In this document: positions 1 through 8,829 of the stretch, piece by piece
How positions within the stretch are numbered: position 1 is the first letter of the stretch
Layout: every line of letters begins with the position of its first letter
From: Alphaproteobacteria bacterium
Lineage (GTDB): Bacteria > Pseudomonadota > Alphaproteobacteria > Micropepsales > Micropepsaceae
NCBI GenBank assembly: GCA_017983635.1
Contig: JAGOBA010000007.1
Location: forward strand, 62,001 to 126,000
Direction: 5' to 3'
Length of the DNA: 64,000 nt
Notes under the pieces: model-generated
The model's database searches: none
Seen by the model: only the letters and a program-made list of their open reading frames with translations
Told to the model about the DNA's origin: nothing
Program-made: the position numbers and the translations under genes

Positions 1-5
1 TCGTC

Positions 6-1466
6 ATGACGTCGTCGTTCGAAGCGCTGGCACCAGACCTCACCCGTGGCGGCGCGTGGATGCTCGCGATGCGGCTGTTCATTCGTGTGCTGGGCTTGGT
101 CAACGTCGTCATTTTGGCGCGGCTGCTCTCGCCTGAGGATTTCGGCATCGTCGCAATGGCGACACTGGCCGTGGGGCTTTTGCAGTTGTTTGCCGACGTC
201 AACGTGGACTTGCTGTTGCTGCGCGAAAGCACGGTCGACCGGCGGCAAATGAACGTCGCGTGGACGCTGCAGGTTGTAGCGGGCGTCATGATCACCGGCG
301 CGCTCTTGCTGTTGTCGCCGCTGCTGGTCGCCTACTACGACGAGCCGCGCGTGGCGTTGGCGCTCCTCATCGTCGCCTTTCAGCCCGCAATTGCGGGGTT
401 CGAGAATGTCGGCGTGGTGGAGTTCCGCCGCAAGCTGCAATTCCGGCGGGAGTTTTGGTATTGGGTGCTCAGGCATCTCATCCGCTTCGGCTTCGGCCTT
501 GGGCTCGTGCTCGCGCTTCGTTCTTACGTGGCGCTCGCGATCGCCGTTCCGATGTCGGCGGTGATCACCGTCGGGGTAAGCTATTGGATGTCCCCCTTCC
601 GGCCGCAGCTTGAGTTTGCGGGCGTGCGCGAACTCTGGAAGTCCGCGCGCTGGCTCGTGACGATGAATGTGGGGCAGTATCTGACCTACCGCGCCGACGA
701 ATTCATCGTGGGCGGCTTTGCCGGTTCGAGCAATATGGGCGCCTATTACGTTGCCTCCGATGTCGCCACGATCGCCAATCGCGAAATCGTGGGCGCCGTG
801 GGCCGCGCGGTCTATCCCACGATCTCGACGATCAAGGAAAGCGCCGGCGAGACGCGGCAAGCGTTCGTGCACCTGTTCGGATTCCACATGATCTCATGCC
901 TCGCCGTGGGCGTCGGGTTGGCGTTGGTGGCTGGCGAATTGGTACCGCTGCTCCTGGGCGATCAATGGCTGGCGGGCGTGCCGATCTTTCGCTGGATAGC
1001 GCTGTGCAGCATATTTGAAAGCCTGATATTGGCCACATTGCCGTTCTTCATCACGGCCGGGCGCGAGCGGTTCGTCGGACTTTTTCACGCCGCGCACGCG
1101 GCGGGGCTGATCGCTGTTCTTGTCGTGGTGCGCCAATGGGAGGACCTCGTTCTCATCGCGCAGGCGCGCTGCCTGATCGGGGCGCTGGCCCTCGGCTATT
1201 GTTTGCTGCGCGTACACCGCGCCGGACATGCAACATGGACCGACATGCTTCGGGCGAGCTGGCGGCCACTGCTGGCGACGTTGCTGATGGCCGCGGTGGT
1301 GCCGATGGTCCACGTGGATGGCGCGGTGCTGGTGATGAAAGTGTTGGCCGGCGCTTCGGCCTTCACGGTCGCGCTGTTACTGCTGTGGGTTCTGGCCGGG
1401 CGCCCATCATCGCCTGAGGCCGATGTGATAGGCGCGTTCGGTCGCTGGCGGGCCGGTGCACGATGA
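6..1466 (+). CDS. Wzx-type oligosaccharide flippase
   Basis: A 486-aa integral membrane protein rich in hydrophobic segments along its whole length, typical of the MOP superfamily flippases that move undecaprenyl-linked repeat units across the inner membrane. The N-terminal part (RGGAWMLAMRLFIRVLGLVN, then LARLLSPEDFGIVAMA) is the characteristic start of the lipopolysaccharide/exopolysaccharide flippase family, and the length fits. Its stop overlaps the start of the polysaccharide deacetylase by 4 nt, so the two are translationally coupled. The start lies 6 nt from the window edge and could extend upstream. The family call is firm; the exact sugar substrate cannot be read. Confidence 0.88.
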   Translation: MTSSFEALAPDLTRGGAWMLAMRLFIRVLGLVNVVILARLLSPEDFGIVAMATLAVGLLQLFADVNVDLLLLRESTVDRRQMNVAWTLQVVAGVMITGALLLLSPLLVAYYDEPRVALALLIVAFQPAIAGFENVGVVEFRRKLQFRREFWYWVLRHLIRFGFGLGLVLALRSYVALAIAVPMSAVITVGVSYWMSPFRPQLEFAGVRELWKSARWLVTMNVGQYLTYRADEFIVGGFAGSSNMGAYYVASDVATIANREIVGAVGRAVYPTISTIKESAGETRQAFVHLFGFHMISCLAVGVGLALVAGELVPLLLGDQWLAGVPIFRWIALCSIFESLILATLPFFITAGRERFVGLFHAAHAAGLIAVLVVVRQWEDLVLIAQARCLIGALALGYCLLRVHRAGHATWTDMLRASWRPLLATLLMAAVVPMVHVDGAVLVMKVLAGASAFTVALLLLWVLAGRPSSPEADVIGAFGRWRAGAR

Positions 1467-2428
1467 CATTGAAACGCCATGTGAAACGCGCTGTCTTCGC
1501 CAGTGGCGCGCTAAACCTGTACCGGCGCGCAGCGCTATCGGACACGCTGACGGTCGCGATGTTCCATCGCGTGATGCCGGCATCGGACCCGCGTTTCAAC
1601 GCAGCCGACCGCGCCTACACGATGCGCCTCGATGTCTTCGAGGGTTGCCTCCAATTTTTTGGCGATCACTATCACGTGGTCGGCCTAGACGATGTCGAGG
1701 CCGCGGCCGCCGGCGACCGGGCATTACCGCGACACGCCTTGTTGATCACGTTCGACGACGGATGGGAAGACAACGCGCGCTATGCGCTGCCCGCGTTGGC
1801 ACAACGCGGGATGAAGGCGGTCGTATTTGTGGCGACGGATGCGATGACGTCGGACCTGACCTTGTGGACGGATGTCGCCGCCTGCGTCTCGCGCGCGCTG
1901 AAGAACGCCGGCACACCGAGCGAGCACGCATCGGTTGAAACGCTGCAGGCGTGGCTGAAGGCCCTGCCGCCGTCCGCCCGCAACGGCTGGCTGGAGGCTG
2001 CCGTCGCCGCACAGGGCGAACGGGTGCGGCCGCTGATGATGGGGCCGGATACCGTCCGTACACTGATCGATAGTGGCGTGACGGTTGCGGCGCACGGCGC
2101 ATCGCACACGCCGCTGACGGAGGTCGCCGATCTTGCTGGAGAGCTTGCACGCGCCAAGCGCGATCTGGAAACCTGGACCGGCAAGCCAGCGCGCGCTCTT
2201 GCCTATCCGCATGGGCGACACTCGGCCGACATTGTCGCGACCGTGTCGAGCGCCGGCTTCGCGCTGCAGTTCACCAGCGAGCCGCACTTAAACCGCCTCG
2301 CCGCGGGACGGCCGCTCTCGCCCGTGTTCGGCCGCCTCGATATCCCGGAAGCCGAGATCGTCGACAAAGAGAGCCGGTTCGATCCGGAAAGACTCGCCTA
2401 TTGGCTAACGATGCGGCCGGTGCGTTAG
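1463..2428 (+). CDS. polysaccharide deacetylase family protein
   Basis: A 321-aa NodB-fold carbohydrate esterase. The metal-binding motif 1 reads TFDDG at residues 96-100 and a later HGASH gives the H-x3-H metal ligands of motif 2. These enzymes remove N- or O-acetyl groups from polysaccharides. No signal peptide is obvious; the N-terminus is basic (KRHVKRAVF) and may contact the membrane. ATGA overlap with the flippase indicates one operon, so it probably trims the glycan exported by that flippase (inference). It converges with the next gene and the two 3' ends overlap by 4 nt. Confidence 0.87.
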   Translation: MTLKRHVKRAVFASGALNLYRRAALSDTLTVAMFHRVMPASDPRFNAADRAYTMRLDVFEGCLQFFGDHYHVVGLDDVEAAAAGDRALPRHALLITFDDGWEDNARYALPALAQRGMKAVVFVATDAMTSDLTLWTDVAACVSRALKNAGTPSEHASVETLQAWLKALPPSARNGWLEAAVAAQGERVRPLMMGPDTVRTLIDSGVTVAAHGASHTPLTEVADLAGELARAKRDLETWTGKPARALAYPHGRHSADIVATVSSAGFALQFTSEPHLNRLAAGRPLSPVFGRLDIPEAEIVDKESRFDPERLAYWLTMRPVR

Positions 2429-4008
2429 GGCGCCGGCGGCGCGATCGCCCAACGCCAGGGGATGTACTTTTTGCGGATTTCACCGTCGAGCCATTGGTAG
2501 GGCTCGGCCGCCTCGGCGACGTTGTTGGCAACGCCCAACGCCAGCGCAGCACGCGCGAAGGCTGAAGAGCTTCCATCCGTCTTGGGATCGAGGCTCTCAT
2601 TTTCCGATGGGTTTAGCTTGTTGAGTACGGCCAGGTCGTGCCAGTTGTTTGCTTTTGCGCCGCCTTGTTCCAATTCCGCGTAGTAACAGGTTGGGTGGGC
2701 TCGCGGCCAACCAGAGGTCCCGTTTGCTCGAGCGATCGTGTTCTTTATCTTCCAAGCTGAAACCGGCTCCCAATCCGTGTAGCCCATCCACACACCGAGA
2801 CCTAGAACGGCAGCTAGAAAGTCTTCTTGCCAACAAGGCATCCGAAGCGCGTCGACGCCTGAACTGAAGGTCGCGGTCTTGGTACTCGGGTTGTCAACAT
2901 AGTTCCGCATGATCCACAGCCTGTTGCGGACCAGCTTGTCTTGCCAGTAAGCCTTTGGAAGCAGCCATGACGGCACCTGCTCAGGCGTCGCGCTCGCGGT
3001 ATAGAACATCGTACGAAGCGTCCATGCGAACTCACGCGTCTGGTCGTGGCGAATGATCCCGCCGTGATGCGGATAATTGCCAAGCGTAAAGGTCGCCGCG
3101 AACTGCAACTCTTCCAGATAGTAGGGGTCTCCCGTCAGCAGAAACGGCAAATAGGCGAGCGCGGGCTGATGGGCACCGTCAATCGCGACCCTCTGCGTTG
3201 GCAGCAGCGAAAGCGTCGGCTTACTTCCCTTTTGGTTTTCATAGGTCGATGCCTCCGGATAAGCATCGTAGCTCAACGGGGCATGGGTCGCCGTGTCCCG
3301 AACGTGCCACGGTATGGTGCTGGACGCTTCGGCCCATGCAAAAATCGATGCCTGCAACGCTGTGTCTCCGGTTGCGAGGAAGGCCGCATAACGTTCCGGC
3401 ATCAGCCCGATGTCTGACCGGTCGCCCGTTGTCGGCATGTAGGACGTCACGTCGGAGAGATCCATCACTGTGTAGGGCGGGGCGCCTGCCGGGTGCGGCA
3501 CCGTCGCAATCGCTGCATAGGGCGGAACCAGCCTCGCCGCTATGAGTTCCGCTGCAGTCCTTACCACCGGTCGCGGTGTCGACTGCCACCTCCAGCGAGA
3601 GAGCCAGTAGTGCGCCGAAACGTCGACGCGCGCGATCTCCTTGCCGCCCTCGGAGATTGTTGCCGTGTAAGCGCCAAGGTGGCGCGGGATGCCTTTCAGC
3701 ACGTCGCCCCACTCGAAGACGACTTCTCGACGCTCGCCAGCCCGATCGGGCCGAAAGTAGACTGTGAAAGGAATTTTCGGATCGCGAGCTTCGATGTTCT
3801 GCTGAACGAAATCGGGGCCGATGTAGTCGCCAAGAACTTTCCCACGAACACTGTCGAAAACATGCGCGCCGTCGGCAAGTTCTATGCGTACCGAAAGGGG
3901 CCTCGCCGGCGCTGCAGCCTCGGCAACCGTCAGCAACACGAACAAAGCAATCGCTTTAATGCACATCACTTGGCAGTGACGCCATGCGCCCTCGGAACTT
4001 AGTACCAT
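2425..4008 (-). CDS. secreted hypothetical protein, glycan-associated
   Basis: A 527-aa protein with a hydrophobic export signal (about residues 15-33, IKAIALFVLLTVAEAAA). The rest is soluble, with many aromatic residues and an alpha-rich C-terminal half (repeated W, Y, H-containing helices) resembling alpha/alpha-toroid carbohydrate enzymes, but I recognise no catalytic motif. The start at 4008 has a GGAG 5 nt upstream; an internal ATG at 3966 would give a more ordinary signal peptide. It sits between polysaccharide genes, which suggests a role in surface glycan processing (inference only). Confidence 0.6.
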   Translation of the reverse strand: MVLSSEGAWRHCQVMCIKAIALFVLLTVAEAAAPARPLSVRIELADGAHVFDSVRGKVLGDYIGPDFVQQNIEARDPKIPFTVYFRPDRAGERREVVFEWGDVLKGIPRHLGAYTATISEGGKEIARVDVSAHYWLSRWRWQSTPRPVVRTAAELIAARLVPPYAAIATVPHPAGAPPYTVMDLSDVTSYMPTTGDRSDIGLMPERYAAFLATGDTALQASIFAWAEASSTIPWHVRDTATHAPLSYDAYPEASTYENQKGSKPTLSLLPTQRVAIDGAHQPALAYLPFLLTGDPYYLEELQFAATFTLGNYPHHGGIIRHDQTREFAWTLRTMFYTASATPEQVPSWLLPKAYWQDKLVRNRLWIMRNYVDNPSTKTATFSSGVDALRMPCWQEDFLAAVLGLGVWMGYTDWEPVSAWKIKNTIARANGTSGWPRAHPTCYYAELEQGGAKANNWHDLAVLNKLNPSENESLDPKTDGSSSAFARAALALGVANNVAEAAEPYQWLDGEIRKKYIPWRWAIAPPAP

Positions 4009-4186
4009 GTAGGCTCCAATTGCTTCTCTCGCAGGCGCGAATCATGATGTCGCCGCACGCGCACGAAATATTGCAAATCTTCCATCACCTGTCTCAGTTT
4101 GGCGGTCCTCCTGAGGGGCGCGGTCGCAGAATTTCGAAGAACGTTCTCGCAACGTGACGAGCAAACCGCCATGACAGCATCTGCGC

Positions 4187-5116
4187 CTACAGAGTGCTTC
4201 GCTCAGCAGCCGGACGGGCGATTATCATGGAGGTAAGGATCGACAACTCATCGGGCGACACGTTGGCATAACGTGGCATTAGGTTCATGCCTCTAAGGTC
4301 CTCTAACGCCTTAAGATTGGGCTCGCCGGTCAGTTTGATGATCTCCCAACCTGTTTCTGCCAGTAGCCTGACATAGTCGAACCGACGCAATCGGTTCTGG
4401 TAGTCTTGCGGGTCGCGAGTTCGAGCGCTCCATTCCTGGTCCGAGTATTGCAACATATCTAATCGGCTCAAGGACTTGTTCCGATGCTCGAAGTGATCTG
4501 ACATATCGATCCAGTGGCACATCAGGCCGCCGGGCCTAATCACCGTCGCGGCGCGCAAAAAAATACGCCGCAGCGCATCCTCTGGGACATGCTCCAGGAC
4601 GGTCCGGGAAACGATAAGATCCGCGATGCCGGTCCCCATATCCATGAAGTCTCCCGGTGCGAGATAGGTAATGCCTGCATCGCGGCACAAGTCCTCGAGC
4701 CTTCCATCAGGTCGGCATTGGAGCAGCTTGGTGTCAAAGAGTGGCAGTTCACGACCTGCCCGGCTCGCAACGAGCGCCAACTCGTCCCGAACAAATGAAG
4801 CGGCGTACCTAAAGGTGTGCCGATCCATCAACCTCTCTTGATCTATTGTGATGACTTCGCGCGCTCCCGCCATGCGGAAAACCAAAGGCAACATCGGCAC
4901 CCAGCCCGAGCCAATCTCAACGACAGTGGACCCGGAAAGCTTCGCTCCGGCGTGCTGAAGTTTGGCAACCATTTCTGTCGCGTCGCTAAGCAGCCCTTGA
5001 TCATTTTGCGGATTGCTTCGATAGGGCACAAACGCCCGCTTGAGCTGGCGAAGCGCTCTGCGGAAGCGGCGGGGAATGGCGCCCTTCAAAGCGGCGGCTA
5101 CACCCTTCATGATCAT
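4187..5116 (-). CDS. class I SAM-dependent methyltransferase
   Basis: A 309-aa protein with a Rossmann-type methyltransferase core. Motif I reads VVEIGSGWVPMLPLVFRMAG (about residues 66-85), an acidic residue ends strand 2 in EVITIDQERL, and DLIVSRTVLEHVPEDALRRI corresponds to motif IV. It overlaps the acyltransferase by 4 nt (ATGA) and is the last gene of a three-gene minus-strand operon with the O-ligase. By position it may methylate a sugar of the surface polysaccharide; the substrate is not readable from sequence. Confidence 0.8.
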   Translation of the reverse strand: MIMKGVAAALKGAIPRRFRRALRQLKRAFVPYRSNPQNDQGLLSDATEMVAKLQHAGAKLSGSTVVEIGSGWVPMLPLVFRMAGAREVITIDQERLMDRHTFRYAASFVRDELALVASRAGRELPLFDTKLLQCRPDGRLEDLCRDAGITYLAPGDFMDMGTGIADLIVSRTVLEHVPEDALRRIFLRAATVIRPGGLMCHWIDMSDHFEHRNKSLSRLDMLQYSDQEWSARTRDPQDYQNRLRRFDYVRLLAETGWEIIKLTGEPNLKALEDLRGMNLMPRYANVSPDELSILTSMIIARPAAERSTL

Positions 5117-6213
5117 TCCCTAACTTTGCGTTCGATGCGAAGTGCCGCAAGCGTGAAAGTCTTTCCGGGCAATTCAACCAGCCGATATAGGATCACGGAT
5201 GTGATTGCGACCGCCAAGAGCGCCACAACAATCGACAGCAGCGACGCGTCGCCCTGGTCGGTGACGCTTATCAGCTTGAACAGTTCCCTAACCGGGATGT
5301 GACAAAGGTAGGTCGAGTAGGAAATTTCGCCTACCCAGAAGAAGAAACGCAAGCTCAGCAGTCGAGACGCCACCGAGCTTTGGGAGATACAGCCGAGAAT
5401 GATCAACCAAAACGACGTCGGCATGAAGACGTAGTCCGGCAAATCCCCGGCAATGCCAAGAGTAGCAACGCCCAGTCCAATGAACCCCGAAATCCAGCCA
5501 AAGCGGTTCACCCAATCCGACCGACGAACGAAAATCGCACATAACAAACAGCCGCCCCAAAACTGCAGGAGGCAACGCACCAACGCGTTCTGCTCAATGT
5601 CACTGCCCAGCGAGTGCAGGGAACGTGCGTCGAAGTACAGGGCCAAAGTGGCGAAGATCACACCGGCCTGAATCAGAAGGCTTGGCCAGCTCCGATCCCG
5701 CGGTGCGGAAAAGTGCAGGATAGCCGGAAAGAGAAGGTACGCAAAAAACTCTGCGCTAATCGACCACGATGGGAAGTTCCATGTCAGCGCGTGTGGCGTG
5801 CCCCACGCTTGCGTAAGGCTCAGCTGGAAAGCGAGTGCGCCCCAATCCCATGCGGGCGGCAATCCGCTCCAGGACTCTTTCCGCGCAACCGTCGCCCCCG
5901 CAAGCAACAAGAAAAAAAGTAGCGTCGCGATGTGAAGCGGATAGATTCGCGCGAGACGGGCACCAACATAGTTTGCGTACGACGACCAGTGCGGTTCCAC
6001 TCGATCATGATAGTTCAGATAGATGACGAAACCGCTGAGAATGAAGAAAAAGTCCACGGCCAATTGGCCTTCCGCTATGACCCGGACAACCTCAGAGTCA
6101 ATGTACGGCGCCAGATAGCTCCTGAAATGATAGAGCACCACCCACCATGCCGCGATGCCGCGTAGGCCGGTGAGTGAGTCAAGACGCGCCGGTCGACCCA
6201 CGCTATCTCGCAA
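5113..6213 (-). CDS. acyltransferase family 3 (OafA/YrhL-like)
   Basis: A 366-aa multi-pass membrane protein of the acyltransferase-3 family, which transfers acetyl or other acyl groups to surface glycans. The diagnostic start is present: LDSLTGLRGIAAWWVVLYHF with the conserved His near residue 29, followed by about ten hydrophobic segments. There is no C-terminal SGNH domain, so it is the short form. It overlaps the ligase gene by 11 nt and the methyltransferase by 4 nt, so the three are one operon and probably decorate the same glycan. Confidence 0.87.
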   Translation of the reverse strand: MRDSVGRPARLDSLTGLRGIAAWWVVLYHFRSYLAPYIDSEVVRVIAEGQLAVDFFFILSGFVIYLNYHDRVEPHWSSYANYVGARLARIYPLHIATLLFFLLLAGATVARKESWSGLPPAWDWGALAFQLSLTQAWGTPHALTWNFPSWSISAEFFAYLLFPAILHFSAPRDRSWPSLLIQAGVIFATLALYFDARSLHSLGSDIEQNALVRCLLQFWGGCLLCAIFVRRSDWVNRFGWISGFIGLGVATLGIAGDLPDYVFMPTSFWLIILGCISQSSVASRLLSLRFFFWVGEISYSTYLCHIPVRELFKLISVTDQGDASLLSIVVALLAVAITSVILYRLVELPGKTFTLAALRIERKVRE

Positions 6214-7516
6214 AGCGGAAATTGTACCCGGACCTATCGTGAGCTTGGCGACGGTCGCCAGTGGCCGCCTGTCGGTACTGATCTGCGGCGTATAGAACTA
6301 CGGCAAGCGAGATCGAGAAATGAAGTGCTGGCTGGAAGGCAATGCCGATAAAAATGCCTCCGACGAGGATGATGATGAGGTAATGCAATGATGCTCTGGC
6401 GTAATCCGCGAGCCATACCGTTTCGGGCTTATCCCTGTTTCGCTTTTCGATTTTCCGCAGCGCGCGAAGCGCAGAAATGACCATCACCAAGAAGAGGATG
6501 AGCCCCGGCCAGCCGTGCTCCCCCAACATCTCGAAGTAGACACTATGGAAAGCCTTGCTGCTTCCGTCCTCGGACACCTTGTTGACTACAAAAGAATTGT
6601 AGCCGCCGCCAAACGGATTGGCGGCAACAAATTCCAAGGTCCATTGCCAGACAGCGATGCGCCCTGCGGCAGACATCTCCGAAGTTGGGCTGTTGATGGT
6701 CGCCATCCGATCCATCCACGTTTGCGGCACAAACTGGAGCGCAAGGAGCAAAGAAATACTCATGACAATGGCCGCGACGATGCGATGTCTCGTCCATGAA
6801 AGTGTCAGAATAACGTAGGCAGCAAGGCACACGAGACCCGTCCTAGCCCCCGTCCCGACCATCCCGATGGTCGCAATGAACGGCACCATTTTCGAAATGA
6901 TCGTAGCGAGCGGTCTTGCTGCCGAAAGCCCTGGCCAGGTCTTCAGAAAAACCATTGCGAGCGGGATCACACCGATTGCGAACGCGGAGAACGTGCTCGA
7001 CTCGGAAAGCCGGTTCGCCGTACCACCCCAGATGTTGAGGACGCCGTATCCGCCACCGCTCAGAATTGTCTTTGCGCAGGCTGACACCGAGATTGTCATG
7101 ATGCACAGCACGAAAACGGCGATGAACGCTTCAATATGCGCCCTCGTGCGGATCACAAATGGCATGAACAAAGCAAACAACATCGTCTTGCTCGCCCAAT
7201 CCCATTTCGGCCATGCAGCGTCCGGCGCCACCGCAAATGCAAAGGTGGTGATGTTCGTCCAAATGAGCAACAGCAACAGCATGTACCATGCTGCCGGGAG
7301 AGCGACCGCCCGCTTGTGCCGATCAAACAACAGGTAGCCCAACACGGCCGCAACGCCGGCGATCATCGAGATCGGGACAGTTTGGAGGAAACCAAAGGTC
7401 ATGAACTGCGGCGTCAGCAGATCAAACCACAAATATGTCAGCGTGAAGCAAATCGGCGCAAAGAGACCCGCGCCAAACGCAAACAAAGTGACAAACGTGA
7501 AAAAAATATCGCGCAT
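6203..7516 (-). CDS. O-glycosylation ligase, exosortase A system-associated (Wzy/WaaL-like)
   Basis: A 437-aa polytopic membrane protein. The N-terminus MRDIFFTFVTLFAFGAGLFA followed by YLWFDLLTPQFMTFGF is characteristic of the exosortase-A-associated subgroup of O-antigen ligase proteins (the DUF5935 N-terminal region, TIGR03097 type). The long periplasmic loop with GGGYNSF and HSVYFEMLGEHGWPGLILF matches the Wzy_C ligase domain. In known systems it is encoded with exosortase A and PEP-CTERM substrates. Here PEP-CTERM genes begin about 430 nt away on the opposite strand, which supports the subgroup call. It is the first gene of the ligase-acyltransferase-methyltransferase operon. Confidence 0.83.
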   Translation of the reverse strand: MRDIFFTFVTLFAFGAGLFAPICFTLTYLWFDLLTPQFMTFGFLQTVPISMIAGVAAVLGYLLFDRHKRAVALPAAWYMLLLLLIWTNITTFAFAVAPDAAWPKWDWASKTMLFALFMPFVIRTRAHIEAFIAVFVLCIMTISVSACAKTILSGGGYGVLNIWGGTANRLSESSTFSAFAIGVIPLAMVFLKTWPGLSAARPLATIISKMVPFIATIGMVGTGARTGLVCLAAYVILTLSWTRHRIVAAIVMSISLLLALQFVPQTWMDRMATINSPTSEMSAAGRIAVWQWTLEFVAANPFGGGYNSFVVNKVSEDGSSKAFHSVYFEMLGEHGWPGLILFLVMVISALRALRKIEKRNRDKPETVWLADYARASLHYLIIILVGGIFIGIAFQPALHFSISLAVVLYAADQYRQAATGDRRQAHDRSGYNFRFAR

Positions 7517-7522
7517 CAGCGG

Positions 7523-7615
7523 CTAGAGATCTTCCCTGCCGTCGGACCGCGCCGCGACAACTACGATCCAAACGAAGATCAGGCTGGACACAAGAATCAG
7601 GAATGAATCGACCAT
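7523..7615 (-). CDS. possible 30-aa single-pass membrane peptide upstream of the ligase
   Basis: A 30-codon frame, MVDSFLILVSSLIFVWIVVV then AARSDGREDL, ends 6 nt before the ligase start. It is one clean transmembrane helix with a charged C-terminal tail. The ligase has no close Shine-Dalgarno (the nearest AGGGAAG lies about 14 nt up), so coupled translation from this peptide is plausible. There is no strong ribosome site for the peptide itself, and a longer in-frame reading to 7762 exists. Treat it as a candidate only. Confidence 0.3.
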   Translation of the reverse strand: MVDSFLILVSSLIFVWIVVVAARSDGREDL

Positions 7616-7858
7616 GGTGCTGACAACAGGATGACTTGTTTGGTTCGTGCGCAACGACGCGGACGGTCTGGCTGGTGGACAACGCGGATTCTTTGCGATT
7701 CGCAACCGCCCGTCACTGCCTACAGCAAAACCCGCGCGGCGCGATTGGCGCGATTTGCGCAACGGCTAGCGCCTTCCCGCATCCGATAGTTGTGCCGGTC
7801 TGTGGCGCCGCGCTGGCGTTGTGGCCACCCCCACATACCCGCTGTTGATAAGTCCGTT
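7616..7858. other. intergenic region between divergent ligase and PEP-CTERM genes
   Basis: About 240 nt with no convincing gene. It should hold the promoter of the ligase operon (leftward) and sequence upstream of the first PEP-CTERM box. I see no clear sigma-70 hexamer pair. Confidence 0.4.
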
Positions 7859-7876
7859 TGTCGGAACTCTTTACAC
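7859..7876 (+). promoter_or_regulatory. PEP-CTERM upstream box, copy 1
   Basis: TGTCGGAACTCTTTACAC, identical in all six copies in this window, each 59-83 nt before a PEP-CTERM start codon. The ends are complementary (TGT...ACA). Here 74 nt separate it from the ATG at 7951. Confidence 0.85.
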
Positions 7877-7950
7877 CCTGATTTCTCGGAACCGGCAAAG
7901 AGTTGGCGCGGGCGATTCATTCGTCCGGCAGAACAACAGGGGTAAATCAA

Positions 7951-8640
7951 ATGAGTATGAAACGGACGTTGCTCGCTTTAGCGATGCTTGCAGCAGCAGC
8001 GGCGCTTGTGCCGTCGGCGAGCGCCGGCGTGATGAACGTTACATTTTGGCAGACGAGCGATCCGGGCGGGATTGGCGATCCTGAGGAGCAGGCCTTGCCG
8101 ACCAATCCGATGGCCGCTGGTACGCCGCTCGCCAACTTCATCTACAACGGCGACTTGAATTGGACGTCGTTCCTGGGCTCGGACAACTACCTCGACGACT
8201 TCGTCGGCACCGGCGGCGGCAGTGTCAGCGGCTGCGCCGGTGTTGCCTGCACGAACGCGACGACGTTAGGTCACTACTTGCTCAGCACGTCGGGGTTCGA
8301 ACTGACATCGCTGTTTCGGATCATCTTCACGACAACCGGCCCGGTGATCAACGGCGAGATCACACATGACGACGGCGCGAGCATTTTTGACTCGACCAAC
8401 ACGATCGCCTACCTCGACGCATCGTTTCCAACGGCTGCGATCACAAGCAATTTCAGCCTGCCCGGCGCCGGCACGTACAATCTCTGGTATGTTGAGGCGA
8501 ACGGCCATCCGTCGGTCCTGCAAGTCAGTGGCGACATAACCGAACAGTCAGTCCCCGAACCAGGCGCGCTCGCGCTGATCGGTTTCGCACTGATGTCGCT
8601 GTTTGGTTTCGGATGGATGCGCCGCCGCGCCGGCATTTGA
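7951..8640 (+). CDS. PEP-CTERM sorting domain-containing protein 1
   Basis: A 229-aa exported protein. Signal peptide MSMKRTLLALAMLAAAAALV...ASA, then a Gly/Thr/Asn-rich beta-type ectodomain with a single Cys pair (GCAGVACTN), then the tripartite sorting tail VPEPGALALIG, a hydrophobic helix, and GWMRRRAGI. Exosortase is expected to cleave at the PEP motif. The start was chosen at 7951 (AGGGG about 8 nt upstream) instead of an in-frame ATG at 7903, which would put the signal peptide internal. The ectodomain family is not recognised. It has its own upstream box and downstream terminator, so it is probably monocistronic. Confidence 0.9.
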   Translation: MSMKRTLLALAMLAAAAALVPSASAGVMNVTFWQTSDPGGIGDPEEQALPTNPMAAGTPLANFIYNGDLNWTSFLGSDNYLDDFVGTGGGSVSGCAGVACTNATTLGHYLLSTSGFELTSLFRIIFTTTGPVINGEITHDDGASIFDSTNTIAYLDASFPTAAITSNFSLPGAGTYNLWYVEANGHPSVLQVSGDITEQSVPEPGALALIGFALMSLFGFGWMRRRAGI

Positions 8641-8664
8641 GCGGCCGGCAAGCGTCCATTTTCC

Positions 8665-8697
8665 GGGGCCGCCTCGCTGAGGTGGCCCCATTTCTTT
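8665..8697 (+). terminator. rho-independent terminator after PEP-CTERM gene 1
   Basis: A GGGGCC-G-CCTC stem pairs with GAGG-T-GGCCCC around a 3-nt loop (8665-8689), followed by the T-rich run ATTTCTTT. Confidence 0.8.
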
Positions 8698-8737
8698 GAT
8701 ATGAGACGCGGCGCACAAATTTCGCAACTGATCGAAG

Positions 8738-8755
8738 TGTCGGAACTCTTTACAC
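8738..8755 (+). promoter_or_regulatory. PEP-CTERM upstream box, copy 2
   Basis: Exact copy of TGTCGGAACTCTTTACAC, preceded by G, 74 nt before the ATG at 8830, the same spacing as copy 1. Confidence 0.85.
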
Positions 8756-8829
8756 GACAGGCGCACGCCACTCTGCAACCATCGCCCTTGACGATTCCGG
8801 CAGTGACCCGCGTGTTGTGGAGATGTGAC

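Noticed and set aside
7863..7880. GGAAC inside the box read as an EcfG-type -35 element
   Set aside because: No GTT-like -10 at a constant 16-18 nt spacing in the six copies.
7877..7950. Sigma-54 (-24/-12) promoters downstream of the PEP-CTERM boxes
   Set aside because: GG-N10-GC pairs can be found for genes 1 and 5 but not at a consistent place, and not for genes 2, 3, 4; probably chance in GC-rich DNA.
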